From contig NZ_JASNJE010000019.1 in NCBI RefSeq assembly GCF_030164465.1, positions 1 to 64,000 of the forward strand: a stretch of DNA of 64,000 nucleotides. Direction: 5' to 3'. The DNA is from Sedimentitalea xiamensis. GTDB taxonomy: Bacteria; Pseudomonadota; Alphaproteobacteria; Rhodobacterales; Rhodobacteraceae. The position numbers and the translations under genes were made by a program. The notes beneath the pieces are model-generated. The model worked only from the letters and a program-made list of their open reading frames with translations. It was not told the origin of the DNA and ran no database searches. Of this stretch, positions 36,144 to 44,696 are shown piece after piece; the first letter of the stretch is position 1, and every line of letters starts with the position of its first letter.

Positions 36144-36228
36144 GCGGGCGTGGTGGAATGGTAGACACAAGCGACTTAAAATCGCTAGAGCGTAGCTCGT
36201 GCGGGTTCGACTCCCGCCGCCCGCACCA
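36144..36228 (+). tRNA. tRNA-Leu (anticodon TAA)
   Basis: Acceptor GCGGGCG (36144-36150) pairs with CGCCCGC (36218-36224), followed by A and an encoded CCA (36226-36228). The anticodon stem GCGAC/ATCGC encloses a loop with TAA. A long variable arm, as expected for a class II tRNA, and T arm GCGGGTTCGACTCCCGC are present. Total 85 nt. The decayed island downstream probably targeted its 3' end. Confidence 0.95.
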
Positions 36229-36478
36229 GTTTTTTGCTTATTGGGAGGCGGATAGGGCAAGGAGAAAGGGAAATCAGTTCTATCATTATTTGACCAGCGC
36301 CTATGTTGGCAAATTATCTGGTCAACCCCTTTCGCATCGCGCAGCCCTCGACATGTGCGGTTTTTGTCGATCGTTCGAACGACGGTTTGGGCTCGATATG
36401 GACGACTTAGTCGCGACGACCTACGATCTTACTTCTACGCTTGAAGCAATTTCTACGGAAAGAAATGAGCGGAACGCT
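36229..36478. other. Low-GC stretch in the decayed island, no identified gene
   Basis: About 250 bp with lower GC than its surroundings. A frame on the plus strand reads through (CGFCRSFERRFGLDMDDLVATTYDL and onward) but has no clear start and runs into the transposase remnant. It may be the tail of a foreign gene cut by the IS. I recognise no family. Confidence 0.35.
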
Positions 36479-36768
36479 TTAAACCCAATCCATCAGATGC
36501 CAGTCCGGACCGGCCAGCTTCAACGAGCTTTCGGCAAACCCTGCCGTCTGCCGCGGCGGCGGACCGGACATGCCCGGGACGCCCTTCGCCCTTCATCGTC
36601 AGACAGGTCCGGATCGCCGCGTCGCCGCCGACCACGTTTCCCGCTCGGTGGCGGCGTCCGGTTCATCTCGGGATCGAACCAGACCGAAAGCGATCCGCGC
36701 CGCTTCAACGCTTCACTGCAAGCCGACCCGTTCGCGGTCTTGTGCTTCGTGGGAGCCCAACGGCTCAT
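36479..36768 (-). pseudogene. IS5-family transposase N-terminal remnant
   Basis: Pieces of an IS5-type transposase appear in shifted frames: KRRGSLSVWFDPEMN and PPSGKRGRR, then DAAIRTCLTMKG, then RQTAGFAESSLKLAGPDW. These match the family's N-terminal third (RRGSLTIWFDPEM, YSDAAIQTCLTMKVLFG, LRQTTGFVESLL). Frames shift between pieces and the chain stops at 36479. The DDE catalytic domain is gone. Confidence 0.75.
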
Positions 36769-36907
36769 GCCGCCCGGCTCTCATGCTGGATGCATGCGGT
36801 GAAGCCCTCAGTCGATTTGTGCGGCAAGGGCCGGAAGCGCCAATGGTCTTCATCGATTGACACAAATCACGCAGAAGAATTGACAGGAAGATCCCTTCTG
36901 CCTCCCA

Positions 36908-38067
36908 TCAGCACACCCGCTCCACATAATCTGCCCAACGCTGCATCAGTTCGCGCCGCTGCTCCAGGAAATCCGTCCGCTTGTAGGACCGTTCCACCTT
37001 GCCCCCGGTTCTGTGCGCGAGACAGGCCTCGGCCACCTCCCAGGGGACGTTGGCGGCCTCCGAACACCAGTTCCCGAAACTCGAGCGGAAACCGTGAGGG
37101 CGCGCCTCCATGCCGCGCCGCTCCATCAGGCGGGCATGGTGGCGTCGGAAATCACGCCTTTCCTGACGCTCGGGAAGAAATATCCGTCGCGCTTGTATTC
37201 GGCGGCCTGCTCGACAATTCTCAGGGCCTGCGTTGAAAGCGGGCACCGGAAATCCGTGCCGGCATCGTGCCGCCCTTTCATGACCTCGGCGGGCACGACC
37301 CAGATGTCCCCCTGTACTTGCTCTTCCCGCAGAAAACGGAGCGGCCGCGAGCGCGTCCAGATTGTCCGGATCAGCAGGCGCAGGGCCAGGTGCGCGACCG
37401 TTCCCTGGTCCAGCGAGGCGTAGAAGACGGGCACCTCCGACCACGGCAGGAACGGGGTGTGGGTGACCCGGTGGCGTTGGGCGCCCAGCAGCGCGCGCCT
37501 TCGCCGGCGCCTGCAGATCGACGTCGAGGCCCGGCGCCGCACCGTGCTGGAGGCAGACGGCCAGGCGATCCATCGCCTTCTTGGCGGTCGCCGCCTTGTT
37601 GTGCCAGATCGGGGCGAGGGCGTTGCGAATGTCGATCTGGTCGATCTCGGCCACGGGCACCTTGCCGAGCTTTGGCAACACGTGAAGTTCAAGCGGCGAG
37701 AACCAGCATCCCGCCTTGCCGTCGCCTTTCAGCCCGGCCTTGCGCGCTTCCAAGCAATCCCGCGCCACATCCTTCAACTGGTGCAGATTGCGTTCAGCCT
37801 GAAGACGCTGCCGCTCACGTTCCTTGATCGGTTCCTTGCCTTCCTGGGCCACCGCGCGCCACGTCTCGGCCTCCCTGCGCGCCTCTTTCAGGGAAACAGC
37901 GGGCAGCCCTCCCAAGCCATCTCCCGTCGCCGTCTGTGAGCTGTCAAGCGAAGCACCCACTGCGCGCCACCATCCCGGCACTGGTGAAGCCAGAGTCCGC
38001 CACCATCGGAATGTTTTCCCAAGGGTGCGGATTTGACGAAAGCCGCCGAAAGTTTGTTCAATGCCCT
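36908..38067 (-). pseudogene. P4-type tyrosine integrase, frameshifted
   Basis: Integrase homology is spread over several frames. The N-terminal part (LSAAFVKSAPLGKHSDGGGLWL) is the DUF4102-type arm-binding domain. A second frame holds VSLKEARREAETWRAVAQEGKEPI and the core-binding domain (FSPLELHVLPKLGKVPVAEIDQIDIRNAL). A third carries the catalytic part beginning with VMKGRHDAG. The first frame returns with HGFRSSFGNWCSEAANVPWEVAEACLAH, holding an Arg and His of the catalytic set and the final helix ending KRTDFLEQR. At least three frameshifts are needed, so the gene is dead. It sits downstream of tRNA-Leu. Confidence 0.85.
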
Positions 38068-38414
38068 GCTCAACCTGTCCCCCTCTCTGTCCACCCCAGG
38101 ATGTGGGATGCCTTGATGCATCGTGATACCATGAGAAACGGAAAATTGATTAAAAACAGACGAATACACCATGTACCAGACATCATGAGACAACAAGATA
38201 TAGGGCTTCAATGCGCACCACCCGCACCAGCAACCTGAAAAGCGGACCCAAGGGCGACCTTTCAGAACGTGGCGCATGGGGTCCGGCGATGGCGGGCCAT
38301 CGCGGGTTCGCGAGACCAGTCCGGGCCTTGCGGAAACAATGGACAGAGTCGGGAAAACCGGGAAGATATCCGCCAGTGAACCTGCGGCCGAAGTGGTTGA
38401 ACAAGAGAACGCCG
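38068..38414. other. Gap between the island remnant and the ion-channel gene
   Basis: About 350 bp. It contains the right-hand copy of CCCGCACCAG (38221-38230). An open frame runs through 38211-38414 into the channel gene, but the peptide lacks the character of a signal sequence or family extension, so I do not treat it as coding. The channel promoter should lie here. Confidence 0.4.
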
Positions 38415-39458
38415 ATGCGCCAAACGATATTCTCCCTGTTGTGTTGTCTTTTCGCGGTGTTGGTCGTGACCCCGCTCGCCGCGACGGCCCAGCAGGCGCA
38501 GGAACAAAACCCCTGCGCGCTACCGTCCTACCGGACGGATGTCCGGCCCGATCCCACCGGCGAACCGACCGAGGTCCTGATCGGCATGCGGCTGGTCGAT
38601 CTGCTGGCGATCAACGACGTGGATCAGACCATTTCACTGGACCTGTCGATCAGGATGCAATGGACGGACAGCCGTCTGGCGGCCTGGGAAGGCTGCAAGT
38701 TGCCGATCGGGTCGATCTGGTTTCCCAAGCTCGCCCTGAAGAACTCGGGCAGGATTTTCGAACGCTGGCCGGACATGGTCAGCGTCGGGGAGGGCGGCCG
38801 CATCATCTATCTGCAGCGGTCCTCGGGGACGTTTTCGAGTTACCACAAACTCGGGGAGTTCCCGTTCGACACGCAGAATATCTCGCTGCATTTCTTTCCG
38901 CTGGATTGGAGCGCCGAGAAACTGGTGTTCATGAATGATACCGCCTTCACCGGTGCGTCCGAGGTGCTGAACATCTCGGACTGGCAGTTTCTCGGGATCA
39001 AGGCGGCTCTGCGCGAGGCGAATTTCGAGTTTCTGGACCAGGTTCGCGCCGGCTATGACCTGACGATCACCGCCAAGCGGCACCTGAGTTTCTACATGTG
39101 GAAGATATTTCTTCCGATCACCATGATCGTGATGATGTCCTGGTCGGTCTTCTGGATCGACCCGGCGCAATACGGCACGCAGATCGGGCTGTCCGCAACG
39201 ACGGTTCTGACGATGGTGGCGTTCATCTTCGCCACGACCAGCATGCTTCCGAGCCTTGGGTATTTCACGATGCTGGACCGCTACATCGCTTTGGCGACGC
39301 TGTTCGTGTTTCTGGCCCTGCTGCAATCGCTGACAACCAGTTTTCTGGTGTCGCGGAAACACGTGGAACAAGCGAAGACACTGGATATCGTCAGCCGTTT
39401 CGCCTTCCCGATCGGATTTGTCGCGATTTGCTGGCTGGTCTATTCCAAGGCGATCTAG
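38415..39458 (+). CDS. Pentameric ligand-gated ion channel (prokaryotic Cys-loop receptor homologue)
   Basis: 347 residues. A signal peptide (about 1-27) precedes an extracellular-type beta-sandwich with VDQTISLDLSIRMQWTDSRL, IWFPKLALKNSG and the Cys-loop-equivalent GEFPFDTQNISL, in which the disulfide cysteines are absent, as in GLIC and ELIC. Four membrane helices follow: M1 (HLSFYMWKIFLPITMIVMMSW), M2 (QIGLSATTVLTMVAFIFAT), M3 (RYIALATLFVFLALLQSL) and M4 at the C-terminus. The M1 phrase VFWIDP and the Pro after M2 are family traits. Such channels assemble as pentamers in the inner membrane and open to a ligand or pH; neither is predictable here. ATG 38415 begins the signal peptide. Confidence 0.9.
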   Translation: MRQTIFSLLCCLFAVLVVTPLAATAQQAQEQNPCALPSYRTDVRPDPTGEPTEVLIGMRLVDLLAINDVDQTISLDLSIRMQWTDSRLAAWEGCKLPIGSIWFPKLALKNSGRIFERWPDMVSVGEGGRIIYLQRSSGTFSSYHKLGEFPFDTQNISLHFFPLDWSAEKLVFMNDTAFTGASEVLNISDWQFLGIKAALREANFEFLDQVRAGYDLTITAKRHLSFYMWKIFLPITMIVMMSWSVFWIDPAQYGTQIGLSATTVLTMVAFIFATTSMLPSLGYFTMLDRYIALATLFVFLALLQSLTTSFLVSRKHVEQAKTLDIVSRFAFPIGFVAICWLVYSKAI

Positions 39459-39494
39459 GCAACGGGCGGCCTGCCTGCAATCCCGTCGCCGTGA

Positions 39495-40289
39495 TCATGA
39501 TTTCCGCAAGAGCGCCCCTGCGGCCGTGGCCGCCGAAAACAGAAAGGCCGCCACGCAGACGATACTGGGTCCGGTGGGCGTGTCCAGCATCAGCGCGCCC
39601 CACAGTCCGCCCAGAACCGACCCCATGCCGATGAGCGTCGCGCCGACCGCCATCGCTTCGGGCGTGCGCACGAGCGGCCGGGCCGCCGCCGCGGGAATCA
39701 CCAGGAGGGCGGCGATCAGAAGCACGCCCACCACCTTGATGGCCACCGCGACCACGATGGCCAGCGCCAGGGTCATGGCGAATTCCTCGCGCCGCGGGTT
39801 GACGCCACTGGCGCGCGCAAGGTCGGGATTGAGGGTCGCCGCGAGAAGAGCGGACCAGCGCCAGGACATAAGCGTCAGAACCAGCGCGGCGCCCGCCCAG
39901 ATCACCAGGAGATCCGACCGGGTCACGGCGAGGATGTCGCCGAACAGGAAGGCCATGAGATCCAGGCGCACATCGGCCATCAGGGCGACCGCGACCAGTC
40001 CGATCGCCAATGCGCTGTGCGCCATGACCCCAAGGACCGTATCCATCGCGTATCCGCGGCCGGTCAGGGCCGACACGGCGCTGGCCATGATCAGCGCGGC
40101 GGTCAGGATCATCGGCAGCACCGGGAGGCTCAGAGACAGGGCCAGCGCCACGCCCAGGATCGCGGCATGGGCCGTCGCCTCGCCGAAATAGGCCATGCGC
40201 CGCCAGACGACGAAACAGCCCAGAGGCGCCGCTGCCAGAGCCACGCCGAGACCGGCCAGCGCGGCCCGGATCAGGAAGTCATCCAGCAT
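39495..40289 (-). CDS. znuB: Zinc ABC transporter permease
   Basis: 264 residues, ABC-3 type permease with about eight membrane helices. CFVVWRRMAYFGEATAHAAILGVAL near the N-terminus and VGVLLIAALLVIPAAAARPL toward the end are family signatures. It overlaps the stop of znuC by the ATGA arrangement at its start. It moves zinc delivered by ZnuA across the inner membrane. It ends the zur-znuC-znuB transcription unit. Confidence 0.93.
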   Translation of the reverse strand: MLDDFLIRAALAGLGVALAAAPLGCFVVWRRMAYFGEATAHAAILGVALALSLSLPVLPMILTAALIMASAVSALTGRGYAMDTVLGVMAHSALAIGLVAVALMADVRLDLMAFLFGDILAVTRSDLLVIWAGAALVLTLMSWRWSALLAATLNPDLARASGVNPRREEFAMTLALAIVVAVAIKVVGVLLIAALLVIPAAAARPLVRTPEAMAVGATLIGMGSVLGGLWGALMLDTPTGPSIVCVAAFLFSAATAAGALLRKS

Positions 40290-41047
40290 CAGGCGGACTT
40301 TTCGTGATCGTGACCATGGTCGTGATCATGGTCATGCCTGTGGCTGTGTTCGTGACGGTAGAGCGCCAATGCGCCCCTGGTGCCGGTTCCGAACAGGGCG
40401 CGATATTCGGGCGCGCTGGCGACGGTCTCCGGCGCGCCTTCGCAGCAGACATGGCCGTTGATGCACAGCACCCTGTCGGACGCCGCCATGACCACATGCA
40501 GGTCGTGACTGACCATCACAACCGCGCAGCCGAGTTCGCGCCGCACCTCTTCGATCTGCCGATAGAATGCAGCGGATCCGGGCTGGTCCAGACCCTGCGT
40601 GGCTTCGTCCAGCAGCAGAAGTTCCGGTCGTTCCATCAATGCGCGCGCCAGGAGAACCCGCTGGAACTGACCGCCCGACAGGTCGGCCATTTGCCGTGGA
40701 CCGAGATCGGGAACGCCTGCCTGTTCCAGCGCGCGCGCCGCGGTGGCGTTGTCGATCCGACGGGGCAGGGACAGGAACCGCCGGACCGTCATCGGCAGCG
40801 CGCCGTCGATCGCAAGTTTCTGCGGGACATATCCGATGCGCAGGCCGGCGCGTTTCCTGACGAATCCGTCGGCCGGCCGGATCGCCCCGATCAGGGCGCG
40901 CAGGAGCGTCGATTTGCCGGACCCGTTGGGACCCACCACGGTCACGATCTCACCCGGCGCGATGTCGATGTTCACATCCCGAAGGACGGTGCGATTGTTC
41001 ACGTCGATCCGGAGGTTCCGCGTGGAAACCAGCGCGGCCGGCGTCAT
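40289..41047 (-). CDS. znuC: Zinc ABC transporter ATP-binding protein
   Basis: 252 residues. Walker A is GPNGSGKST, the signature is LSGGQFQRV, Walker B is LLLLDEATQGLD and the switch His is in VSHDLH. The C-terminus ends in a His/Asp-rich tail (EHSHRHDHDHDHGHDHEKS), which could bind zinc, a feature of alphaproteobacterial ZnuC-type ATPases. The start overlaps zur by 4 bp. Energises zinc uptake with ZnuB and ZnuA. Confidence 0.93.
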   Translation of the reverse strand: MTPAALVSTRNLRIDVNNRTVLRDVNIDIAPGEIVTVVGPNGSGKSTLLRALIGAIRPADGFVRKRAGLRIGYVPQKLAIDGALPMTVRRFLSLPRRIDNATAARALEQAGVPDLGPRQMADLSGGQFQRVLLARALMERPELLLLDEATQGLDQPGSAAFYRQIEEVRRELGCAVVMVSHDLHVVMAASDRVLCINGHVCCEGAPETVASAPEYRALFGTGTRGALALYRHEHSHRHDHDHDHGHDHEKSA

Positions 41048-41523
41048 GCCGACCCCTCGGCGCAGGCAGGGCACAGGCCTTCGGCCTCCACCACGATCCG
41101 TTCGATGACAAAGCCGGAATGGCGCGCGGCGATGCCCAGCCGGCCCTGGTTCAGTTCGGTTTCCGCTTCGGCGACGGCCTTGCAGCCGCGGCAGACCAGA
41201 AAGGCCGGCGCATGGTCGCGGTCGGCGTGAACGCAGGCGGTGTAGGCGTTCAATTGCTCGATCCGGTGGGCCAGCCCGTTCTGCACGAGAAAGTCGAGCG
41301 CACGGTAGACCGCGGGGGGCTGCGAGCCGAGACCGTCTTTCGCCAGTTCGGCGAGTATCCCGTAGGCCCCGAGTGCCCGATGTTCCTGAAGAAGGATTTC
41401 CAGAACCCGCCGCCGCACCGGAGTGAATTGCAGTTTGCGTTGCGCGCACAGGGTTTCGGCCGCTTTCAATGCGTCCGCGATACAATGCGAATGATCGTGT
41501 GTTGGAAATCCGATCGCGTTCAT
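41044..41523 (-). CDS. zur: Zinc uptake regulator
   Basis: 159 residues, Fur family. The winged HTH (FTPVRRRVLEILLQEHRALGAYGILAELAK... PPAVYRALDFL) is followed by a dimer domain with CVHADRDHAPAFLVCRGC and a second CxxC near the end (CPACAEG), zinc-binding sites of Zur. It would repress znu genes when zinc is plentiful. ATG 41523 is preferred over a TTG four codons upstream. It is first in the operon with znuC and znuB. Confidence 0.92.
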   Translation of the reverse strand: MNAIGFPTHDHSHCIADALKAAETLCAQRKLQFTPVRRRVLEILLQEHRALGAYGILAELAKDGLGSQPPAVYRALDFLVQNGLAHRIEQLNAYTACVHADRDHAPAFLVCRGCKAVAEAETELNQGRLGIAARHSGFVIERIVVEAEGLCPACAEGSA

Positions 41524-41552
41524 GGCCTGGTCCAAGGAGTGTTTTGTCTATT

Positions 41553-41570
41553 GATATGTTATAACATTGC
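41553..41570. promoter_or_regulatory. Zur box
   Basis: GATATGTTATAACATTGC contains the perfect palindrome ATGTTATAACAT (41556-41567) and the outer G...C of the alphaproteobacterial Zur motif. It lies between the divergent zur-znuCB and znuA transcripts, 30 bp upstream of zur and 45 bp upstream of znuA, so one site could control both. Confidence 0.9.
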
Positions 41571-41615
41571 ACATTACAAGCGCGGTGTCGTTTTCTTTGA
41601 AAAGGTGCTGCCGCA

Positions 41616-42557
41616 ATGCTGAAGCGTTTGAGTCTTTGTCTGATCGTCCTGTCCGGACCGGCGGTCGCCGATGTGCCACGGGTGGCCGTCGATATCGCCC
41701 CGGTTCATTCGCTGGTCGCGTCGGTGATGGAAGGGGTCGGCGTGCCGGAACTGGTGCTGGACGCACAGGCGTCGCCGCATAGCTATGCCCTGCGCCCGTC
41801 CCAGGCGCGCGCTCTGCAACTCAGCGACCTGGTGATCTGGATGGGGCCGGAACTGACGCCATGGCTGGCGAAACCTCTGGCTGCACTGGCGGAGGGGACC
41901 CCGACCATGAGGTTGCTGGCCGTGGAAGGCGGAACGATCCTCGCAACCCGGAACGTGATCGGGGACATTGGCGACGACCACGAGCACGAGCACGATCATG
42001 ACCACGACCACAACCATGACCACGATCATGACCATGACAACCATGGCCATATCGATCCCCATGCCTGGCTGGACCCGGTGAATGCCCAGGTCTGGATCGG
42101 GGTCATCGCGGATGCGCTGGCCGGGATGGACTCGGAAAACGCGGCCATCTACCGAAGCAACGCGGACAAGGCGCAGGCGGCGCTGGCCGATCTGACAGGG
42201 GAACTGTCCGGGACACTGGCCCCGGTCCGGGATCGTCCCTACGTCGCGTTCCACGATGCCTATCAGTATTTCGAGAACCGCTTCGGGTTGACCTTTGCGG
42301 GAACCGTCAGCCTGAGCGATGCCGCGGATGCGAGTCCGGCGCAGGTGGCGCGGTTCAGGGATGTGCTGGTCGACCGCAACGTGCGCTGCGCCTTTCGCGA
42401 ACCGCAGTTCGACGACCGACTCCTGGTATCAGCGGCCGAGGGCGCGGAACTTCAGGTCGCGGTTCTGGACCCGCTGGGCAGCACGCTCGATCCCGGACCG
42501 GAACTCTATGCCAGGCTGCTGCGGGACATGGCGCAGAGCCTGGCATCCTGTCGTTAG
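41616..42557 (+). CDS. znuA: Zinc ABC transporter substrate-binding protein
   Basis: 313 residues with a signal peptide (to about residue 18). Zinc ligands expected for ZnuA are visible: His55 (SPHSYAL), the His in DPHAWLDP (~149) and the His in AFHDAYQYF (~213). A His/Asp-rich loop (residues ~122-145) sits before DPHAWL, typical of ZnuA and thought to scavenge or buffer zinc. The length fits the family. Periplasmic partner of ZnuBC and the only plus-strand gene of the set. Confidence 0.94.
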   Translation: MLKRLSLCLIVLSGPAVADVPRVAVDIAPVHSLVASVMEGVGVPELVLDAQASPHSYALRPSQARALQLSDLVIWMGPELTPWLAKPLAALAEGTPTMRLLAVEGGTILATRNVIGDIGDDHEHEHDHDHDHNHDHDHDHDNHGHIDPHAWLDPVNAQVWIGVIADALAGMDSENAAIYRSNADKAQAALADLTGELSGTLAPVRDRPYVAFHDAYQYFENRFGLTFAGTVSLSDAADASPAQVARFRDVLVDRNVRCAFREPQFDDRLLVSAAEGAELQVAVLDPLGSTLDPGPELYARLLRDMAQSLASCR

Positions 42558-42565
42558 CCGGTCGA

Positions 42566-44590
42566 TCAGACCGCGATCTTGCCGCCGCCCTTCCGTGTGA
42601 CGACCACCACCGAGGGGCGCGGCGGCATCGCCGGGTCGAAATCGGGCCAGCGGGTCGCCGGATCTTCGAACACCGATTCCCGTTCGAACCCCTTCAGGTC
42701 CTTCGTGCCGTCGGTTCCGGGGTGCTGCACGGCAAGGAACAGGGTTTCGCCGTTATTGGTGAAATAGGGTCCACAGAGTTCGCCGCCGACCGGGCAACGG
42801 AAGAAGAGTTGCGAATGGCCGCGCAATGCGCCTTCGGTCTCCAGGGCATAAAGCCCGTCGGACTTGCCGGTCTTGCCCCAGCTGCCGCCCTGGTCGGTGC
42901 TGATCCAAAGCCGCCCGTCGGCGTCGAAAGCGCAGTTGTCCGGAGAGCCGAACCAGCCGTTTTCGCTGGTTTCCGGATTCCACTGGGCGCCGACCTCGGC
43001 AACCGACGGATCGCCGCATTTCACCAGGATCGACCATGTGCCGCTGGTGGCGGCATGGTCGCCTCCGGCTTCCTTGATCTCGATGATATGGCCAAAGCTG
43101 CTTTCGGCGCGCGGGTTGGCGGCGTTGACCTGGTCGGCCTTGCGCCGCGTGTTGTTGGTCAGCATGACATAGGCGGTGCCGTCGCCGCGCGGCTGCACGT
43201 CTTCCGGGCGGTCCATCGGCGTCGCGCCGAGCGCGTCCGCCGCCAGGCGCGTGTCGATCAGCACATCCGCCTGGCTGACAAACCCGTTCGCGGCGGTCAG
43301 CGGGCCGGTCCCGTGGACCAGAGGCATCCAGGTGATGCTGCCGTCCTCGTCAAACCGCGCGACATAGAGCGTTCCGTCGCTCAGCAGGGCCGAATTCGCG
43401 GCGCGATCGTCGGACAGGGTGCCGGTCGAGACGTATTTGTAGAGGTAGTCGAACCGGTTGTCGTCGCCGGAATAGACCACCAGGCGCCCATCGGGCGACA
43501 CGGTGGTTTCCGCGCCTTCGTGGCGGAACCGTCCGAGCGCCGTGTGCTTGACCGGCGTGGCGGTCGGGTCCATCGGGTCGACTTCGACGATCCAGCCCCA
43601 GCGGTTGGGTTCGTTGGGCTCCTTGTCGATGTTCCAGCGGTCGTGGAACCTGCCCCAGGCATACCAGAGGCCCGGCACGCCATAGCGTTTCAGGCTGGCG
43701 GCGTCCAGGTGGGCAGACAGGTCGGGCTTGCCTTCGGCGTCCAGAACGTCGGTCCAGAAATAGCCGTGGAAGTTTTCCTCGGCCATCAGGTAGGTGCCCC
43801 AGGGGGTCATGCCACCGGCGCAGTTGTTCACCGTGCCGATCACGGTCATGCCGTCCGGATCGGCGTTGGTTTTCATCCGGTCATGTCCGGCAGCGGGGCC
43901 GCTGAAGGTCATTTCGGTGTCCAGAGGCGTGATCCGGCGGTTCAGCCTGCTGTCGCGCACCAGCGCCCATTTCCCATCCTCGCCCCTGGCGATCTCGACC
44001 ACGGTGCCGCCGTGGGCCGCCATCTCGATATCGATCAGTTCGGGTGTCATGCCGGCGAAGTCCTGGTTGTCCTGTCGTCCGAGACCGGGGAACATCACCT
44101 CTTCGTTGGTATATTCGTGGTTGACGCAGAGCACGCCTCTGGTGCCTTCGTCGTTCAGCGGCCAGAAGCCCACGTAATCGTTGTTGTAGCCGAATTGCTT
44201 CAACTGCGCCGCCGCGGTCTGGTTCATCACGTCGAACTCGGGCGCATCGGTTGTGATCGGGTCGCCCCAACGCAGCAGCATGTCGGCGTCATAACCGTCG
44301 GCGATGTGGTGGGTCTCGTCGTTGCCCCAGGCCAGTTCCTTGAACTTGTAGCGGCTGTCCGGCGCAGCGGCGGCCTGCCGCGGCGCGACGAGGGCCGAGG
44401 TTCCGAACAGCGCGGTCGTGGCGGAGACGCCGAGAAAGCCACGCAACACGTCGCGACGCCCGTAGCGGGCGTTGATCACGTCGCCGATGGTGCGGTTCAG
44501 GTTCGGGTTGGTGGGGATGTCGTCGAAAGCCTCGAAGGCTTCCGCCTTGTTGCCGATCTCCGGGTCGGACAGGATGGACGTGCGGTTCAT
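42566..44590 (-). CDS. phoX: PhoX-type alkaline phosphatase (DUF839), Tat-exported
   Basis: 674 residues. Twin-arginine export is indicated by YGRRDVLRGFLGVSATTALF near residue 45 and a hydrophobic stretch ending before AAAAPDSRYK. Family marks include VLCVNHEYTNEEVMFPG, NNCAGGMTPWGTYLMAEEN and RPEDVQPRGDGTAYVMLTNN, which carry conserved Glu, Asn and Cys residues near the Fe-Ca cofactor. These enzymes release phosphate from organic esters outside the inner membrane and are common in marine bacteria. A PHO-box-like site lies 60 bp upstream. The start at 44590 (MNRTSILSD) is used. Confidence 0.92.
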   Translation of the reverse strand: MNRTSILSDPEIGNKAEAFEAFDDIPTNPNLNRTIGDVINARYGRRDVLRGFLGVSATTALFGTSALVAPRQAAAAPDSRYKFKELAWGNDETHHIADGYDADMLLRWGDPITTDAPEFDVMNQTAAAQLKQFGYNNDYVGFWPLNDEGTRGVLCVNHEYTNEEVMFPGLGRQDNQDFAGMTPELIDIEMAAHGGTVVEIARGEDGKWALVRDSRLNRRITPLDTEMTFSGPAAGHDRMKTNADPDGMTVIGTVNNCAGGMTPWGTYLMAEENFHGYFWTDVLDAEGKPDLSAHLDAASLKRYGVPGLWYAWGRFHDRWNIDKEPNEPNRWGWIVEVDPMDPTATPVKHTALGRFRHEGAETTVSPDGRLVVYSGDDNRFDYLYKYVSTGTLSDDRAANSALLSDGTLYVARFDEDGSITWMPLVHGTGPLTAANGFVSQADVLIDTRLAADALGATPMDRPEDVQPRGDGTAYVMLTNNTRRKADQVNAANPRAESSFGHIIEIKEAGGDHAATSGTWSILVKCGDPSVAEVGAQWNPETSENGWFGSPDNCAFDADGRLWISTDQGGSWGKTGKSDGLYALETEGALRGHSQLFFRCPVGGELCGPYFTNNGETLFLAVQHPGTDGTKDLKGFERESVFEDPATRWPDFDPAMPPRPSVVVVTRKGGGKIAV

Positions 44591-44649
44591 ACGTGCGTTT
44601 TCCTTTGTTGTTCGGACGTGTGATGTCCGCGCGCTGCTACTGCCCGGCT

Positions 44650-44667
44650 GTAACAGGCGCATGAAAG
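44650..44667 (-). promoter_or_regulatory. PHO box (PhoB-binding site)
   Basis: Minus strand reads CTTTCAT-GCGC-CTGTTAC: two 7-bp half sites separated by 4 bp, close to the consensus CTGTCAT-N4-CTGTCAY. Its 3' end is 60 bp upstream of the phoX start, a normal activation distance. This suggests phosphate-starvation control. Confidence 0.65.
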
Positions 44668-44696
44668 CCTGAGCGGTCTTGGACAGGGACCGGATG

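Larger units (their letters stand above)
36220..38230. mobile_element. Small decayed genomic island inserted at tRNA-Leu
   Basis: Bounded on the left by CCCGCACCAG, part of the tRNA-Leu 3' end (36220-36229), and on the right by the same ten bases at 38221-38230. Inside lie low-GC DNA, an IS5-type remnant and a broken integrase. The short repeat could be the att core, but at ten bases it may also be chance. No cargo gene survives. Confidence 0.5.

Noticed and set aside
36029-36802. 257-codon plus-strand frame across tRNA-Leu
   Set aside because: It spans an intact tRNA and an IS remnant; no single protein is supported.
41970-42060. Repetitive His/Asp codons as a possible simple-sequence repeat or CRISPR-like array
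   Set aside because: It is the in-frame His-rich loop of ZnuA; units are short, irregular and without spacers.
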